Assembly (NCBI GenBank): GCA_002007465.1
Contig: LNAC01000065.1
Coordinates: forward strand, 5,528,623 to 5,592,622
Reading direction: 5' to 3'
From: Ailurus styani
Taxonomy: Eukaryota > Chordata > Mammalia > Carnivora > Ailuridae
DNA length: 64,000 bases
The translations under genes and the position numbers were made by a program. This document shows, one piece after another, positions 12,228 to 23,555 of this stretch (positions are counted from its first letter, which is position 1; each line of letters starts with the position of its first letter). The notes beneath the pieces were generated by a model that worked only from the letters and a program-made list of their open reading frames with translations, was not told the DNA's origin and searched no databases.

Positions 12228-12245
12228 AGCTACTTAATCTTTCTA

Positions 12246-14355
12246 AACCTTAGTAAAATGGAAATAGTAATAAAATCACCAATGATAGTAAGTGCCTAGT
12301 AATTAATAAGCCCTCAGAAAATGTTCGACATGTTATTAAATTATCAACCTCTTGGCTTTATACCTGACACATGATAGACACTTGATGAATAGTGTCTATT
12401 TAATGATTATTATTATGATTAATGGGAATCACCGTATAAGAACATCTGTGCTAAGGGAACACAGTGTCTTAAGTTTTATCTCAAATCTTGGGTTGGATGA
12501 AGGCTTTTAGACTTGTCATGGTGACACTCATTCAAGCATACCTATTATACCTTTTCTGGAAGTTACTGAGATTTATATTCTAGAAGACACTGCCCTGAGC
12601 ACAGTCATTTACAGAGCAGAGGCCAATGATCTGAAGGATGCTGTTTTGGAGGTAATTTATGGGTTGGAGCAAAGGGTACCAGTACCTGGCGGTTTTATGT
12701 GTAGCTGCATTCACATATAAAGCCATAGGGATAATCAGGCAAATTACACCCACAATTCAAGTGCCAAGCATAACTTTTGCTTCAATTATCAGGACATTTC
12801 AGGTGAAAATGATTGAGGGCCGGGTTGTTTGAGTAATTGCTTCTCTTCTAGTGCCTTCCACTCTGTGAAGACAGACCCAGCCTAATCCTTAGGTAACTTT
12901 TGACAAAAGATGTTAAACTATTTCATTTCATTCTTGGGGTCTTGGTGACACACATTGTCAAGAAACAGTACCGCTTTTCTCCCATAATTAGTTTGTAATT
13001 CAAAACTCTGGGTCTCAACCTTAGCCTTTATATAATGCCTCAGGAAAGTGCTTGTTTTCAGAATATGTGTCTTCCTGTTATAGATACCATAGGGATAGGG
13101 AGGTAGGAAACTGGACTTGGTTTCAGGAGGCTTGGATTTCAGTCCTAACTTTTGGCTGCAAGTCTTTTAACATTCCTGCTTTTCTGTTTTAGCTGTAAAA
13201 TTGGGGGAAAAGTATCTGCTTTGTCTTCTCTCATAATGAATATGAAAGAAGCTTTTAAACTTTAAAATATCTTGCAAGTGACAGGATTTATATTAATGTC
13301 TTAATTTTTGATGCCGTATGGAATGGCTGTGGCACTGTCAAGCCATCACATTTTTAGCTAATGGATTTACAGACAAGAATATTACATATTTAATTTTTAA
13401 TATTGTATTACTTCTCCAAATTGGCTAAAAGTTAGATAACTATACATGTTGATGCTGTACTTTCAACATTTACAGTTTACTGGTAATGCTACTAAATCCT
13501 TGTTGAAGTCAACTTGACTTCAATGAATGTTCTTTAAACAATAGATGGCCACTGATATTTGAGGCATTGTCCACAGAGTTTCTAAAGCATTGAATGCATG
13601 CAAGTAATTACACAAGGAAACGCTGCAGTTGTCAAGCTCCCACACACACATTTGTCTCATCCTCCTCCCAAAAGCACAATACCACATCCAGGATGGGACT
13701 GGAAAGGTCACAGCTTCCCTTACAATATGCAATTAAGCCACCTAATCATGCATATTGCTCCAAATCAACATGTTCAAAATTATAGTATTGAATCCAGCAC
13801 TGAGCAACTCCAGCCATATGGGAATCAGATATCATATCGCAATTGTTTCTTTGGTGTTCTCCATGGCAGCTCACCCACCATGTTGACATTTTAGGGTGGA
13901 AAACACGTCACATTCCAGTAGGATTTAGCTGTGACTCTAACATGCAATCACGATGACTTACTAGCCAATTAACACAAGTAATTCATTTCAAATGAAGGAC
14001 TCCCAAATGCTTGCTTTTACGGATTAAATGCTTCTGGTCCTGGCCCTATACTTTTGGTGGAAGGGAACTGTTTCCTGGGCCATATTTGGAAGGCTCATGA
14101 AATGTTCTTTGTGAATTTTACCAAACATGGAATGACATTTCAGTGTTGACATAGGCTGTGGAAACTTACATTTAGATACACTATCACACACATCCTTCTG
14201 ACACAGTAGATCAGACCAGATGTGTTATTCAAGTACACATGACTGGGCAACAATTTTCATTTGTTTGAGCCTTCTTATTGATTCTTCCAGTTTTTTCAGA
14301 GAAAAATTAGTTCTCTCCTGGGGAAGAGCGCACCACTCTCTTAAAGCCTGCTATT
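12246..14355. other. Mostly unique sequence
   Basis: Apart from a probable MIR at about 13090-13260 ('ggcttggatttcagtcctaa', 'cttttaacattcctgctttt') I see no repeat, RNA gene or coding exon. Short open frames at 13520-13894 on both strands overlap one another and have no domain. Confidence 0.45.
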
Positions 14356-14359
14356 GAGG

Positions 14360-14545
14360 ATAATAACAGTGACATTAATGATTGTTAAGTGTTTATCATG
14401 TGACACACACACTTATGTCATTGAATTCCCATGTTAATCTCTGAGCTGGATGCTACTGTCTTCTATGATATCAACTCATGGATCGACAAGCTAGATTGTT
14501 ATGTCTTTTAATTCATGGGTGAGGAACAGTAGGCTAATAGGATTA
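14360..14545 (-). repeat. MIR SINE, antisense, diverged
   Basis: The reverse-complement MIR pattern is visible: 'attgttaagtgtttatcatg', 'atctctgagctggatgctac' and 'attcatgggtgaggaacag'. Confidence 0.5.
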
Positions 14546-14555
14546 ATGACCATAT

Positions 14556-14925
14556 CTGGGGTTGTTATAATGAGGAAAATGAAATTTCAGGTGAAGATCT
14601 GGCTCATAGTAATCAATGTGACAAAAGAGGATTTACTTTATCTCTAGAGTCACGTAAGTTCCAGGACTGAGACTTTAAGATTTTATTTATTTATTTATTT
14701 GACAGAGAGAGATCACAAGTAGGCAGAGAGGCAGGCAGAGAGAGAGGGGGAAGCAGGCTCCCTTCTGAGCAGGGAGCCCGATGCAGTCCTCAATCTCAGG
14801 ACCCTGAGATCATGACCTGAGCCGAAGACAGAGGCTTTAACCCACTGAGCCACCCAGGCGCCCCAGAACTGAGACTTTCCAAGCCTCACCACCATTCCAC
14901 CAGTTTGCCTAAAGGATATGTCATG
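14556..14925. repeat. Local duplication, copy A (contains a SINE)
   Basis: The sequence from 'ctggggttgttataatgagg' to 'accaccattcc' is repeated with mismatches at 15308-15475. Copy A is split by a Can-SINE at 14677-14865 and copy B is not. The duplication therefore either came before the SINE or copied an empty allele. Confidence 0.9.
14677..14865 (-). mobile_element. Can-SINE, antisense, with target-site duplication
   Basis: A full-length-looking copy runs from 'aagattttatttatttattt' to 'gagccacccaggcgcccc'. Flanking ggactgagacttt (14664-14676) and gaactgagacttt (14866-14878) form the duplication. The uninterrupted version is at 15416-15428 in copy B. Confidence 0.95.
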
Positions 14926-15307
14926 GAGTTGAGGTTCAAACCCATGACCATTTTACTCTAAAACCTGTGTGTTTCCTATCATACCACCAAAGCAATACCA
15001 GAGTATCCCACAAAATACAAGTTCTATCAGAGACTTCATGAGGAAAATAAGAGTTTGTGATCAAATGATTTTGGGGAATGATACCTATCTGTCTCCTCTG
15101 AATTCACAATAAACAGCATATTCAATGCCCTGAAGAGTTCTCTAATAGATTTTTATTTAATCAGATTTGTTGTAACTATTTGTCCATAACCCTTTTTAAA
15201 TAAAATGTGACTCTTGTTAGCATTTCATATAATGCCTAATTAGCATTGCACAGAGTAGAAAGACTATGCTAGATCCCATTGTAAGACTGACATTCATTGT
15301 GGCCTAC

Positions 15308-15475
15308 CTGGGGTCATTGTAATGAGGAAAATGAAATTTCAGGTGAGGATCTGGATCATAGTAATCAATGTGATGAGAGTGGATTTACTTAATCTCTCTA
15401 GTCACTTAAATTCCAGGACTGAGACTTTTCAAGCCTTACCACCATTGCTCCTGTATATGTTTAAAGATACCTGAT
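15308..15475. repeat. Local duplication, copy B (empty site)
   Basis: This is the direct repeat of copy A, with the shared run 'gaggaaaatgaaatttcagg' and 'tagtaatcaatgtga', and without the SINE. Mismatches are several per hundred bases, so the event is not recent. Confidence 0.88.
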
Positions 15476-15930
15476 GGTCTGGTTCAGGAGGTAGTCCAAC
15501 ATGGAGAAAAAGTAGGACCTCTCATACTGAACAAATTGAAAATCAATGACTTACTTTTCAATCACTCCATAATCTAGAGGGACAGTGAATCCAGAAAAAT
15601 CACAGTCAAGTTCTGCTTACCTGGAGCTGAAGCTGACAGAACCATAACTGGTATAAAGATATAGTAATTGTGATGCATTGCTGGAGGCTGAGTGTGGAGT
15701 AGCAGGAGAGTGAGCCACTTCTGGGTGCCACAGTATTGTGGGGGTACATGGTCATGGCCTTTACTTGCAGGAACCCCATTAGGTTCTCACAGTGCAGATC
15801 CAAAAAAGATCACCTCGTGTCTCTGGGATAGAAAGGAGAAGAGAATCATGAAATAAACCCAAAGACTTTTCCACAACAAGGCTTCCTTTCCAGGGGAAAA
15901 TATTTTGTGGAGGCTTACCTCATCTGGGAT
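15476..15930. other. Unique sequence
   Basis: No recognisable coding exon or repeat. The minus-strand frame at 15606-15803 has no domain. Confidence 0.4.
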
Positions 15931-15935
15931 ATATC

Positions 15936-15973
15936 TCTATCTCTATCTCTATCTCTGTATCTCTGTATCTCTG

Positions 15974-16016
<43 letters not shown>

Positions 16017-16020
16017 TTAT
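15936..16020. repeat. (CTAT)n / (CTCTAT)n / (CTGTAT)n microsatellite
   Basis: The tract moves from CTCTAT units through CTGTAT units to about twelve CTAT units, a compound tetra/hexanucleotide repeat likely to vary in length between individuals. Confidence 0.95.
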
Positions 16021-16129
16021 CTCCACACACAATCATAGGCAAATCATATTAAAGTTACAAAAAAACAAAAACAAAGATAATCTTAAGAGGAACCACGGGG
16101 CGGGGGGGGGGAGGAACCAACCTTACCTA

Positions 16130-16954
16130 TAGAGGAAAAAGGATAAGAAATGTGACATACTTCTTGCTAGAAACAATGTAAGTCAAAAGAGAGTGGAATA
16201 AAATATTTTAAATGTTTCAGGGAAAAAAATGAACTAAGAAGTCCATATTCCGTGAAATTATTCTCAAAAGCAAAGGAGAAATTAAGACTTTCTCAGACAA
16301 ACAAAATCTGAGGAGATTAATTTCTAGCCTACCTGACCTATAAGAAATATTAAAGAAAGTTCATCAGCAAGAAGGAAAATAATATAGGTCAGAAACATGA
16401 ATCTACATAAAGAAAGGAAGAGAATGAAAGAAGAAATAAATGAAGGTAAAAATATTTTTCTATTTTTGATCTAAAAGATAACTTTAATAGCAACAACATA
16501 TTAGAAGTTTACAGTACATTGATAATTGAAATGAATGACAGCAATATCAAGTGACAGGAGGGAAAAATTGGGAATACTCTGTTATAAGATATCTATACTA
16601 TATACAGCGATATAGTGTTATTTGAAGCTATACTTAGATTAGCTGAGGAGGCATATTGGAAACACTGAGACAGTAGCCTAAAGCAAAATTTAAAAGAAGT
16701 AAAATTCATATGCTAAGAGATAAAAGGAATCATAAAAAATGTTCAATTAAAACAAACAAGAGGGAAAAACAAAGGACAAATACAATGAATAGAAGAGTTA
16801 AAAACATGGTAGATATTAATTCAAATGACACAAATGGTATAAATGCACCAATTCAATGAAAGACTGTCAGAGTGGATAAAAAACAAACAAGGCCCAAATA
16901 TATGTTGTCTATAAGAAATATGTTTTAAATATAAAAATTCAAATAGGTTAGGAG
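16130..16954 (+). mobile_element. Ancient L1/HAL1-type element, left part
   Basis: Phrases typical of old L1/HAL1 elements are present: 'gagaaattaagactttctca' followed by 'gacaaacaaaatctgagg', and 'atatatgttgtctataagaa'. It is interrupted at 'caaatagg|tta' by a younger L1 and resumes at about 20436. Frames are destroyed. Confidence 0.75.
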
Positions 16955-18099
16955 GAGGAGCAAGCTGGAGGAGGAGTAGGAGATGTAAATATCGCGGGGT
17001 CCCAGGAGTTCAGTTAGATAGTTATCAAACCATTCTGAACACCTACAGACTCAACAGGAGATAGAAGAGAAGAAAAGCAACAATTTTAGGAACAGAAAAT
17101 CAACCACTTTCTGGAAGGTAGGACATGCGGAGAAGTGAATCCGAGTTGATATTTGGGAAGACAGACCTCGTTGGGGAGGGGCTGGCCCCCGGCAAGTGAT
17201 AGAGCAGCAGAGCACAAACTCAGAACTTTTAGAAGCCTGCTCCACTGAGGGACGTTGCTCCAGAGGCTAAGCAGGAGGTAGAGCCTTCACGGGGACGGTG
17301 TGGTCTCAGGTCCCTCGAGTACACAAAAAGACCAGGGTGCCTGAATGTGGCAGAGCTCCCAGGTATCAGAGCAGAGAAGCCAGCTGCAGAGACAGAGCCA
17401 AGAAGTGGGCTCTCTGGTCGGGGTTGATCCAAGTTGTGATCCAAGGCACAGATGGGCCACTGTCCTTCTAGCAGGGACCCTACAAGAGGCAGATACGGGA
17501 AAACTCACCTTCCTCCCCTGGGGGGAGTGGCAAGGAGTGCACTGCAGGAATCTGCCGGGTTTGGAGACTCCAAACGGGGCCGTGCACCAGAGATAGAAAT
17601 GGTTGGTCACAGGGTGGGTGAGCTTGGAGTGCAACGGAGACCAAGGAGATAGGAGGGATTGATGGCTTTTCTCTGAGGGCACACAAGCTCTTGGCTCCTC
17701 TGGGCCAGAGATTGGGAGGCAGCTATTTTCATTCCCATCCTCCAAAGCTGTATGGAAACTGTTCAGGGAAAAAAAGCTACTGAGAGTGAACCCAAGCAGA
17801 CGGCTTAGCCTGGCCCCTGGCAAGGGCAGTGCAATTTCATCTCAGGCAAAGACACTGGAGAATCACTGCAACAGTCCCCTCCCCCAGAAGATCACAAGAA
17901 CATCCAGCCAAGACCAAGTTCACCAATCAATGAGAACTGCAAAATTTCAGAGCTAGGGGAACAAAGCCATAGAATTTATGAGTTTTTTTCCCCATTTTCC
18001 TTTAGTCTTTCAAAGTTAATTATTTTATTTTTTTTTCTTATTTTAGTTTTAAAAAAATTTTCCTTTTTCCTATTTTAACCTTTTTAAACTATTTTATCT

Positions 18100-18580
18100 T
18101 ATCAATACCTTTTTAAAAATCCTTTTTAATTTTCATTGTTATAGTAATATTTTATCTCTTCATTGTATTTAAACTTATTTTTTATATACATATAAGTTTT
18201 TCTTTCTTTAAAATTTTGGGATACAGTTTCTTCTAACAGATCAAAATATACCCTAAATCTAGCATATTCTAGATATGCTAAAATATGCTAAATCTAGCAT
18301 ATTCTAGCTTTGTTCTAATCTCCGGCCTAATCACATTTTCTCTCTTTTTTTTTCTTTTCTCAACCAACTTCTTATCTTTTCAATTCTTTTTTAAAATCTT
18401 TTTAAATTTTTATCATTATAGTCATATTCCATCCCTCCATCATGTTTACCCTTATTTTTGTATATATATATATACGTTTTTCTTTCTTTAAAATTTTGGG
18501 AGACAATTTCTTCTAACAGACCAAAATACACCCAAAATCAAGTGTGTGGTTCTGTTCTATTCACCAGTCTAATCATATAT
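18100..18580 (+). repeat. Diverged direct repeats in the L1 5' UTR
   Basis: T-rich units about 280 bases apart share 'ttttctttctttaaaatttt' (near 18198 and 18478), then a match through 'tttcttctaacaga'. A small extra duplication of 'aaatctagcatattctag' lies at 18256-18307. Confidence 0.8.
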
Positions 18581-18709
18581 ATATATTTTATTTTTTCTTC
18601 TCCCCCCAGTTTCGGGTCTCTTCTGATTTGGCTAGTGTATATTTTTCTGGGGTTGTTGCTACCCTTTTAGTATTTTGTTCTCTCATTCATCTGTTCTTCT
18701 CTGGATAAA

Positions 18710-19270
18710 ATGACAAGGTGGAAAAACTCACCTCAAAAAAGAGAACAAGAGGCAATACTGACTTCTGGAGACCTAATCAATAGAGACATTAGTAAGATGT
18801 CAGAACTAGAGTTTAGAATGATGATTATAAAGATCCTAGCTGGGCTTGAAAAATGCATAGAAGTTACTAGAGAATCCCTATCTGGAGAAATAAAATCCCT
18901 TTCTGGAGAAATGTTGAAAAAGAAAACTAAAGCTGTCAGCATCACAATTCCAGACTTCAAGCTTTATTACAAAGCTGTAATAATCATCAAGACAGTTTGG
19001 TACTGGCACAAAAACAGAGACATAGACCAATGGAAAAGAATAGAGAGTCCAGAAATAGACCCTCAAATCTATGGTCAGCTGATCTTCGACAAAGCAGGAA
19101 AGAATATCCAATGGAAAAAAAGACAGTCTCTTCAACAAATGGTGTTGGGACAATTGGGCAGCCACAAGCAGAAGAATGAAACTGAGCCATTTCCTTACAC
19201 CACACACAAAAATAGACTCAAAATGGACGAAAGACCTCAGTGTGAGAGAGGGATCCATCAAAATCCTTGA
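18710..19270 (+). pseudogene. Chimeric L1 ORF1-ORF2 reading frame
   Basis: A 186-codon frame starts at the ORF1 ATG (residues [13 protein letters not shown], then an acidic and hydrophobic segment as in the L1 ORF1 N-terminus). At about residue 67 it passes into ORF2 sequence ([14 protein letters not shown]). It retains the ORF1 N-terminal region only; the ORF1 RRM and C-terminal domains, the ORF2 endonuclease and the catalytic reverse-transcriptase boxes are absent. The join looks like an internal deletion with short similarity around 'gagRaatg', or a splice product; I cannot decide. No retrotransposition activity is expected. Confidence 0.8.
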
Positions 19271-19496
19271 AGAGAACACAGGCAGCAACCTCTTTGTCCT
19301 CAGCCCCAACAACTTCTTCCTAGACACATTGCGAAAGGCAAGGGAAGCAAGGGCAAAAATGAACTATTGGGACTTCATCAAGATAAAAAGCTTTTGCACA
19401 GCAAAGGAAACAGCTTATCAAGATCAACACCCAAAGAAAAAATAATCCAGTCAAGAAATGGACAGAAGACATGAACAGATATTTCTGCAAAGAAGA

Positions 19497-19680
19497 CATC
19501 CAAATGGCCAACAGACACATGAAAAAGTGCTCCACATCACTCGGCATCAGGGAAATACAAATCAAAACCACAGTGAGATACAACCTCACATCCAAATGGC
19601 CAACAGACACATGAAAAAGTGCTCCACATCACTCGGCATCAGGGAAATACAAATCAAAACCACAGTGAGATACAACCTCA
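19497..19680. repeat. Perfect 92-bp tandem duplication within L1 ORF2
   Basis: Units 19497-19588 and 19589-19680 appear identical, from 'catccaaatggccaacagac' to the final 'acaacct'. Because 92 is not a multiple of three, the duplication shifts the ORF2 frame. Identity suggests a late event. Confidence 0.95.
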
Positions 19681-20435
19681 CACCAGTCAGAATGGCCAAA
19701 ATTAACAAGCCAGGAAACAACAGGTGTTGGCGAGGATGCGGAGAAAGGGGAACACTCCTACATTGTTGGTGGGAATCCAAGCTAGTGCAGCCATTCTGAA
19801 AAACAGTATGGAGGTTCTTCAAAAAGTTGAAAATAGAGCTACCCTACAACCTAGCAATTCCACTACTGGGTATTTACCTTAAAGATACAAATGTAGCAAT
19901 CTGAAGGGGCACATGCACCCGAATGTTTATAGCAGCAATGTCCACAATAGCCAAACTATGGAAAGAGTCTAGATATCCATCAACAGATGAATGGATAAAG
20001 AAGATGTGGTATGTATGTACAATGGAATACTATGCGGCCATCAAAAAAGAAATCTTGCCATTTGCAACAATGTGGATGGAACTAGAGGGTATTATGTTAA
20101 GCGAAATAAGTCAATCAGAGAAAGACAATTATCATAGGATCTCTCTGACATGAGGAATTTGAGAGGCAGGCAGGGCGGGGGTCATGGGGGGGAAGGAAGG
20201 GAAAAATGAAAGAAGATGGGACTGGGGAGGGAGACAAACCATAAGAGACTCTTAATTTCAGGAAACAAACTGAGGGTTGCTGGAGGGGAGGGAGGTGGGA
20301 GGGATAAGGTGGCTGGGTGATGGACATTGGGGAGAGTATGTGCTATGATGAGTGCTGTGAATTGTGCAAGACTGATGAATCACAGACCTGTATCCCTGAA
20401 ACAAATAATACATCATATGTTTATTTAAAAAAAAA

Positions 20436-20640
20436 CTCAGGTTAAAAGTAAAGGAATGGAACAGTTAACACTGATCTAAGGAGCTTTGTGCAGTGGCAGT
20501 ATCGTAGCCAATGAGGTTTATCTGAGGCACAATTATTGCTAATTGAAACACTAATCTAAGGAAACCTGGGGCAGCTATATTAATTTCAATCAGAGTAGAC
20601 AGTGGGCAATGAGGAACTGTCCAGAAAGGACAAGTCAGCA
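20436..20640 (+). mobile_element. Ancient L1/HAL1-type element, right part
   Basis: This continues the element at 16130-16954: 'aggttaaaagtaaaggaatg' and, after a U4 insertion, 'gcagctatattaatttcaat' with 'agagtagac'. It is the host of two nested insertions. Confidence 0.7.
20482..20546 (+). pseudogene. Truncated U4 spliceosomal RNA retropseudogene
   Basis: The 5' part of U4 snRNA is recognisable: 'agctttgtgcagtggcagta', 'tcgtagccaatgaggtttat' and 'attattgctaattgaaa'. A few changes from the functional RNA are present, including 'tctgaggcac' where U4 has CCGAGGCGC. Everything after about nucleotide 67 (the 3' stem and Sm site) is missing and there is no clear A-tail. Direct repeats aacactgatctaagg (20467-20481) and aacactaatctaagg (20547-20561) flank it, showing insertion by target-primed reverse transcription. 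It cannot function as U4. Confidence 0.92.
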
Positions 20641-21090
20641 ATGGCAGAGGTTCATCCTGGGATGATTACAAACTGGCTGCAGAAAGAAAACCGACTTCCT
20701 TTCCCACACTGCAGTAATGAGATCCCTGGGTGACTTGAGGCTGAGACTACTCCTCCCCGTGGAGGTCTTCTGGATGCTTCCGTGGGTTTCAGCTTTACCC
20801 CATGTCTCCACATCACAACCCATGCACATGACAAACACTGTCAACTGCCATCCATGTGACCTTTATAACCTCCTTTGGTTAGTGGTAATGGGAGTGCTGG
20901 TGGGGAGAAGGTAGCATGTAGCTCTCTCTGTTATTTATTACCTTGAAAGTCAGGGTTTGGATCTGTCTCTAAATGAATGTCTCAATTCAACTCTGCTTTA
21001 AAAATCCTACTTCTTGAGGCAATACAGATGCCTTTGACTATCATGAACGGGAACTAGGAGGGGCGAGAGTTTTCTTGCTCAACACGTATT
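20641..21090. other. Unique sequence
   Basis: No coding exon or repeat is recognised. Overlapping short frames on both strands (20635-20914) shadow each other. Confidence 0.4.
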
Positions 21091-21100
21091 CTGTCTTTTC

Positions 21101-21277
21101 TTTTTTTAAAAGATTTTTATTTATTCATTTGACAGAGAGAGACACAGTGAGGGAGGGAACATAGTAAGGGGAGTGTGAGAGGGAGAAGCAGGCTCCTTGC
21201 AGTGCTCAATCCCAGGACCCTGGGATAATGACCTGAGCTGAAGGCAGATGCCTAATGACTGAGCCACCCAGGCGTGC
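21101..21277 (-). mobile_element. Can-SINE, antisense
   Basis: It runs from 'tttttttaaaagatttttat' to 'gagccacccaggcgtgc'. The 10-bp duplication ctgtcttttc lies at 21091-21100 and 21278-21287. Confidence 0.93.
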
Positions 21278-21630
21278 CTGTCTTTTCCTTTCTTAATGGT
21301 AAAATAAACTTATTCCCTAAAAGTTACCTGTCAAAGAAGTGTGTTGTGCCTTATTCTGTCTGTGGAAACAGTTAATTAGCACCTTGTGAAAATAAGCCCA
21401 GGCTTTGAGGACAAGCAGCATGGCAGGATGCTGGGGAGGGAGAGAGTCATGTGGAAGGTAGGAAAATGGGATTGGGAGGGGATTGGGCTAGTTTCATGAA
21501 AAAGGGTTTAATATCTCCATTTTAAGGTATAATATGTCTTCCAAGTTACCCCCAAATGAATGACAAACCTCAGGATAGAGATCTCAGTTATAAATTGTCA
21601 TTCCATTAGTAAACTTTTAAAAATCATTTT
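21278..21630. other. Unique sequence
   Basis: I see no gene, RNA or repeat landmark in this interval. Confidence 0.4.
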
Positions 21631-21634
21631 TAAA

Positions 21635-21814
21635 GGAATTTTTAAAAATTTATTTGACAGAAAGAGAGAGAGAACAAGCAGGGGAAAGGGACAGAAGAAG
21701 AAGCAGGGACCCCAATGAGAAGGGAGTCTGAAGTAGGACTTGATTCCAGGACCCTGGGATTAGGACCTGAGCCAAAGGCAGACACTTAACTGACTGAGCC
21801 ACCCAAGCACTTCC
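21635..21814 (-). mobile_element. Can-SINE, antisense, older copy
   Basis: The body from 'tttaaaaatttatttgacag' to 'gactgagccacccaagcac' is diverged. No clear target duplication was found. Confidence 0.88.
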
Positions 21815-21906
21815 GCTGGCAAATTTCTGTTTTCTTTTGGGAATTGTGAATTTTAGGAAATTTTATAACAGGTTAAGGAAGTGATCAGCTAAATCAACAT
21901 TTTAAT

Positions 21907-22080
21907 TTTTATTTATTTTTTTAAAATTTTTATTTATTTATTTGAGAGAGAGAGAGCACAGAAGGAGAAGGAGAAGCAGTCTCCCCGCTAAGCCAGAAGC
22001 CCGATATGGAGCTCAATCCCATGACCCTGAGATCATGACCTGAGCCAAAGACAGATGCTTAACAGAGTCACCAGGCACCC
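21907..22080 (-). mobile_element. Can-SINE, antisense, with perfect 18-bp duplication
   Basis: The SINE runs from a T-rich start to 'caccaggcacccc'. ctaaatcaacattttaat occurs unchanged at 21889-21906 and 22081-22098. Confidence 0.95.
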
Positions 22081-22098
22081 CTAAATCAACATTTTAAT

Positions 22099-23555
22099 AA
22101 CTTGTTGGAAAGATCTTTTAAAAATTCCAATAAAAGATAATTTCTGAAATTTTCATACTAGCCCTGCGGGGGGTGGAGGAAGAAGACATACCATTTTAAT
22201 GACAAATCAAAATCTATTTCTATGCTTTTATTATTTTCCCTCTTCAATTAAAATAAGTACAATGAATAAATGTAGGCCACAGATTATAGATGGAAATAAA
22301 CACTATTTTCCAGTCAGTCAAGTATATTGACTGAAGACTGAAAATGATCAGAATTTTATGGTGAATTGGTATTTGGAAATCCTAAAAAGCACAGTTAGTG
22401 ATGGAATCATCAAAAGTCTCAACAATTATACTGCAGTAAAGCTTATAATTACGGATCTGAGGATTTTAATTATACACTCCTATTTTTTAACTCAGCTGTA
22501 AAACAAACATTAAAGGGAAGAGAAAGATGAGTCTATTGAGTTAGAAAACAGAATACGTAAATTTTGCTTTATAATTTGAGGCGGCAATTCTGGCATTAAT
22601 GGATTGTTTTTAAGTATAATGATTTTGGAGAAAGGGCATATGTTTGTGTTTTGAATAGGAACTACATTTTCAATTTTTTTTAAGTTTCATGTGTGGCGAG
22701 AAAACACATCAAATAGGTAAAATGTATTCAACTCTTGAAAGTACCAGATTTTTCATTTCTGTACCTATTTAGGAGACAGAATAAGTAGGAGTACATTTCT
22801 TCCTTTTGTGAACTTTCATCACTCAGGAAGTGTATTAAGATTCTTGTGGTTGCGGCTAGGAGAAATCTTGACCTTAATGAGATTTGTGGCTACAATAATC
22901 CAGGACCTTCAGTCTTTTCTGTCTTCCATTTGGTAACAAGGTCATGGTAGGAATTTGAGTCCCTACAAGCTTAAAGTTTTGGACATATCTCAAACCAGAC
23001 TTCTGTCCAAAGCCAAATGCTCACTGTAGTGAGACTGTATTGAATCAGCCTACCAAAACTTGCCAAATCTTCCTTACCTTAACTCTGTTCTAGACAGAGC
23101 CTATTTATAATTGGAAAATTTCAAAATCCTTTCTCATTTTGTCCATTTGGTCAATATTAAAACTGTCCATATTCTTCTGAAAGTATTTATAGAAATAGAA
23201 ATGGTTCTAAATAATTGGCTCTTAGTGTGGGTTATTGTTTGGTAAAGAGATTATTTTTTTCTTGCCTTTATATAACAGTGATCACACTTAGTCATTTAAA
23301 AAGTGCCTCTCTTGTGGAACTATGCATTCCATTAAAGCAGGGATTGGGTTTCCCTTATTCACAACAGTAATCCAATGTCTGTGAAGTGTTTAATAAATTT
23401 AACTTCAAATTATTGACAAAGGTCATAAAATAAAATATTTTTCCAGGAAAATAGCTTAAAATACTTTGTACTAACTTCCAAACATTCTGAAAACCTATTT
23501 ACTGCAAAGCAGTTAGAACTGCTTTGAAAACCCCATGTATCCATTGTATGGATAG
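22099..23555. other. Mostly unique, AT-rich sequence
   Basis: No coding exon was recognised. A short L2 3'-end-like piece may lie at about 23325-23410 ('aaagcagggattgggtttcc', 'gtttaataaatt'). Confidence 0.4.

Larger units (their letters stand above)
16955..20435 (+). mobile_element. Internally deleted carnivore LINE-1 with 5' UTR
   Basis: A long 5' UTR (16955-18709) is followed by the start of ORF1 (ATG 18710). After about 67 codons the sequence jumps at about 18910 into the distal part of ORF2, so most of ORF1 and the ORF2 endonuclease and reverse-transcriptase domains are missing. A second small deletion lies at about 19420, and a perfect 92-bp tandem duplication at 19497-19680. The 3' UTR ends in an A-run near 20430. 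The host element resumes with 'aggttaaaagtaaaggaatg', so the insertion is bounded on both sides. Confidence 0.9.

Noticed and set aside
17287..17823. 178-codon open frame on the minus strand
   Set aside because: It lies wholly in the GC-richer part of an L1 5' UTR. It has no domain and overlaps several other open frames there.
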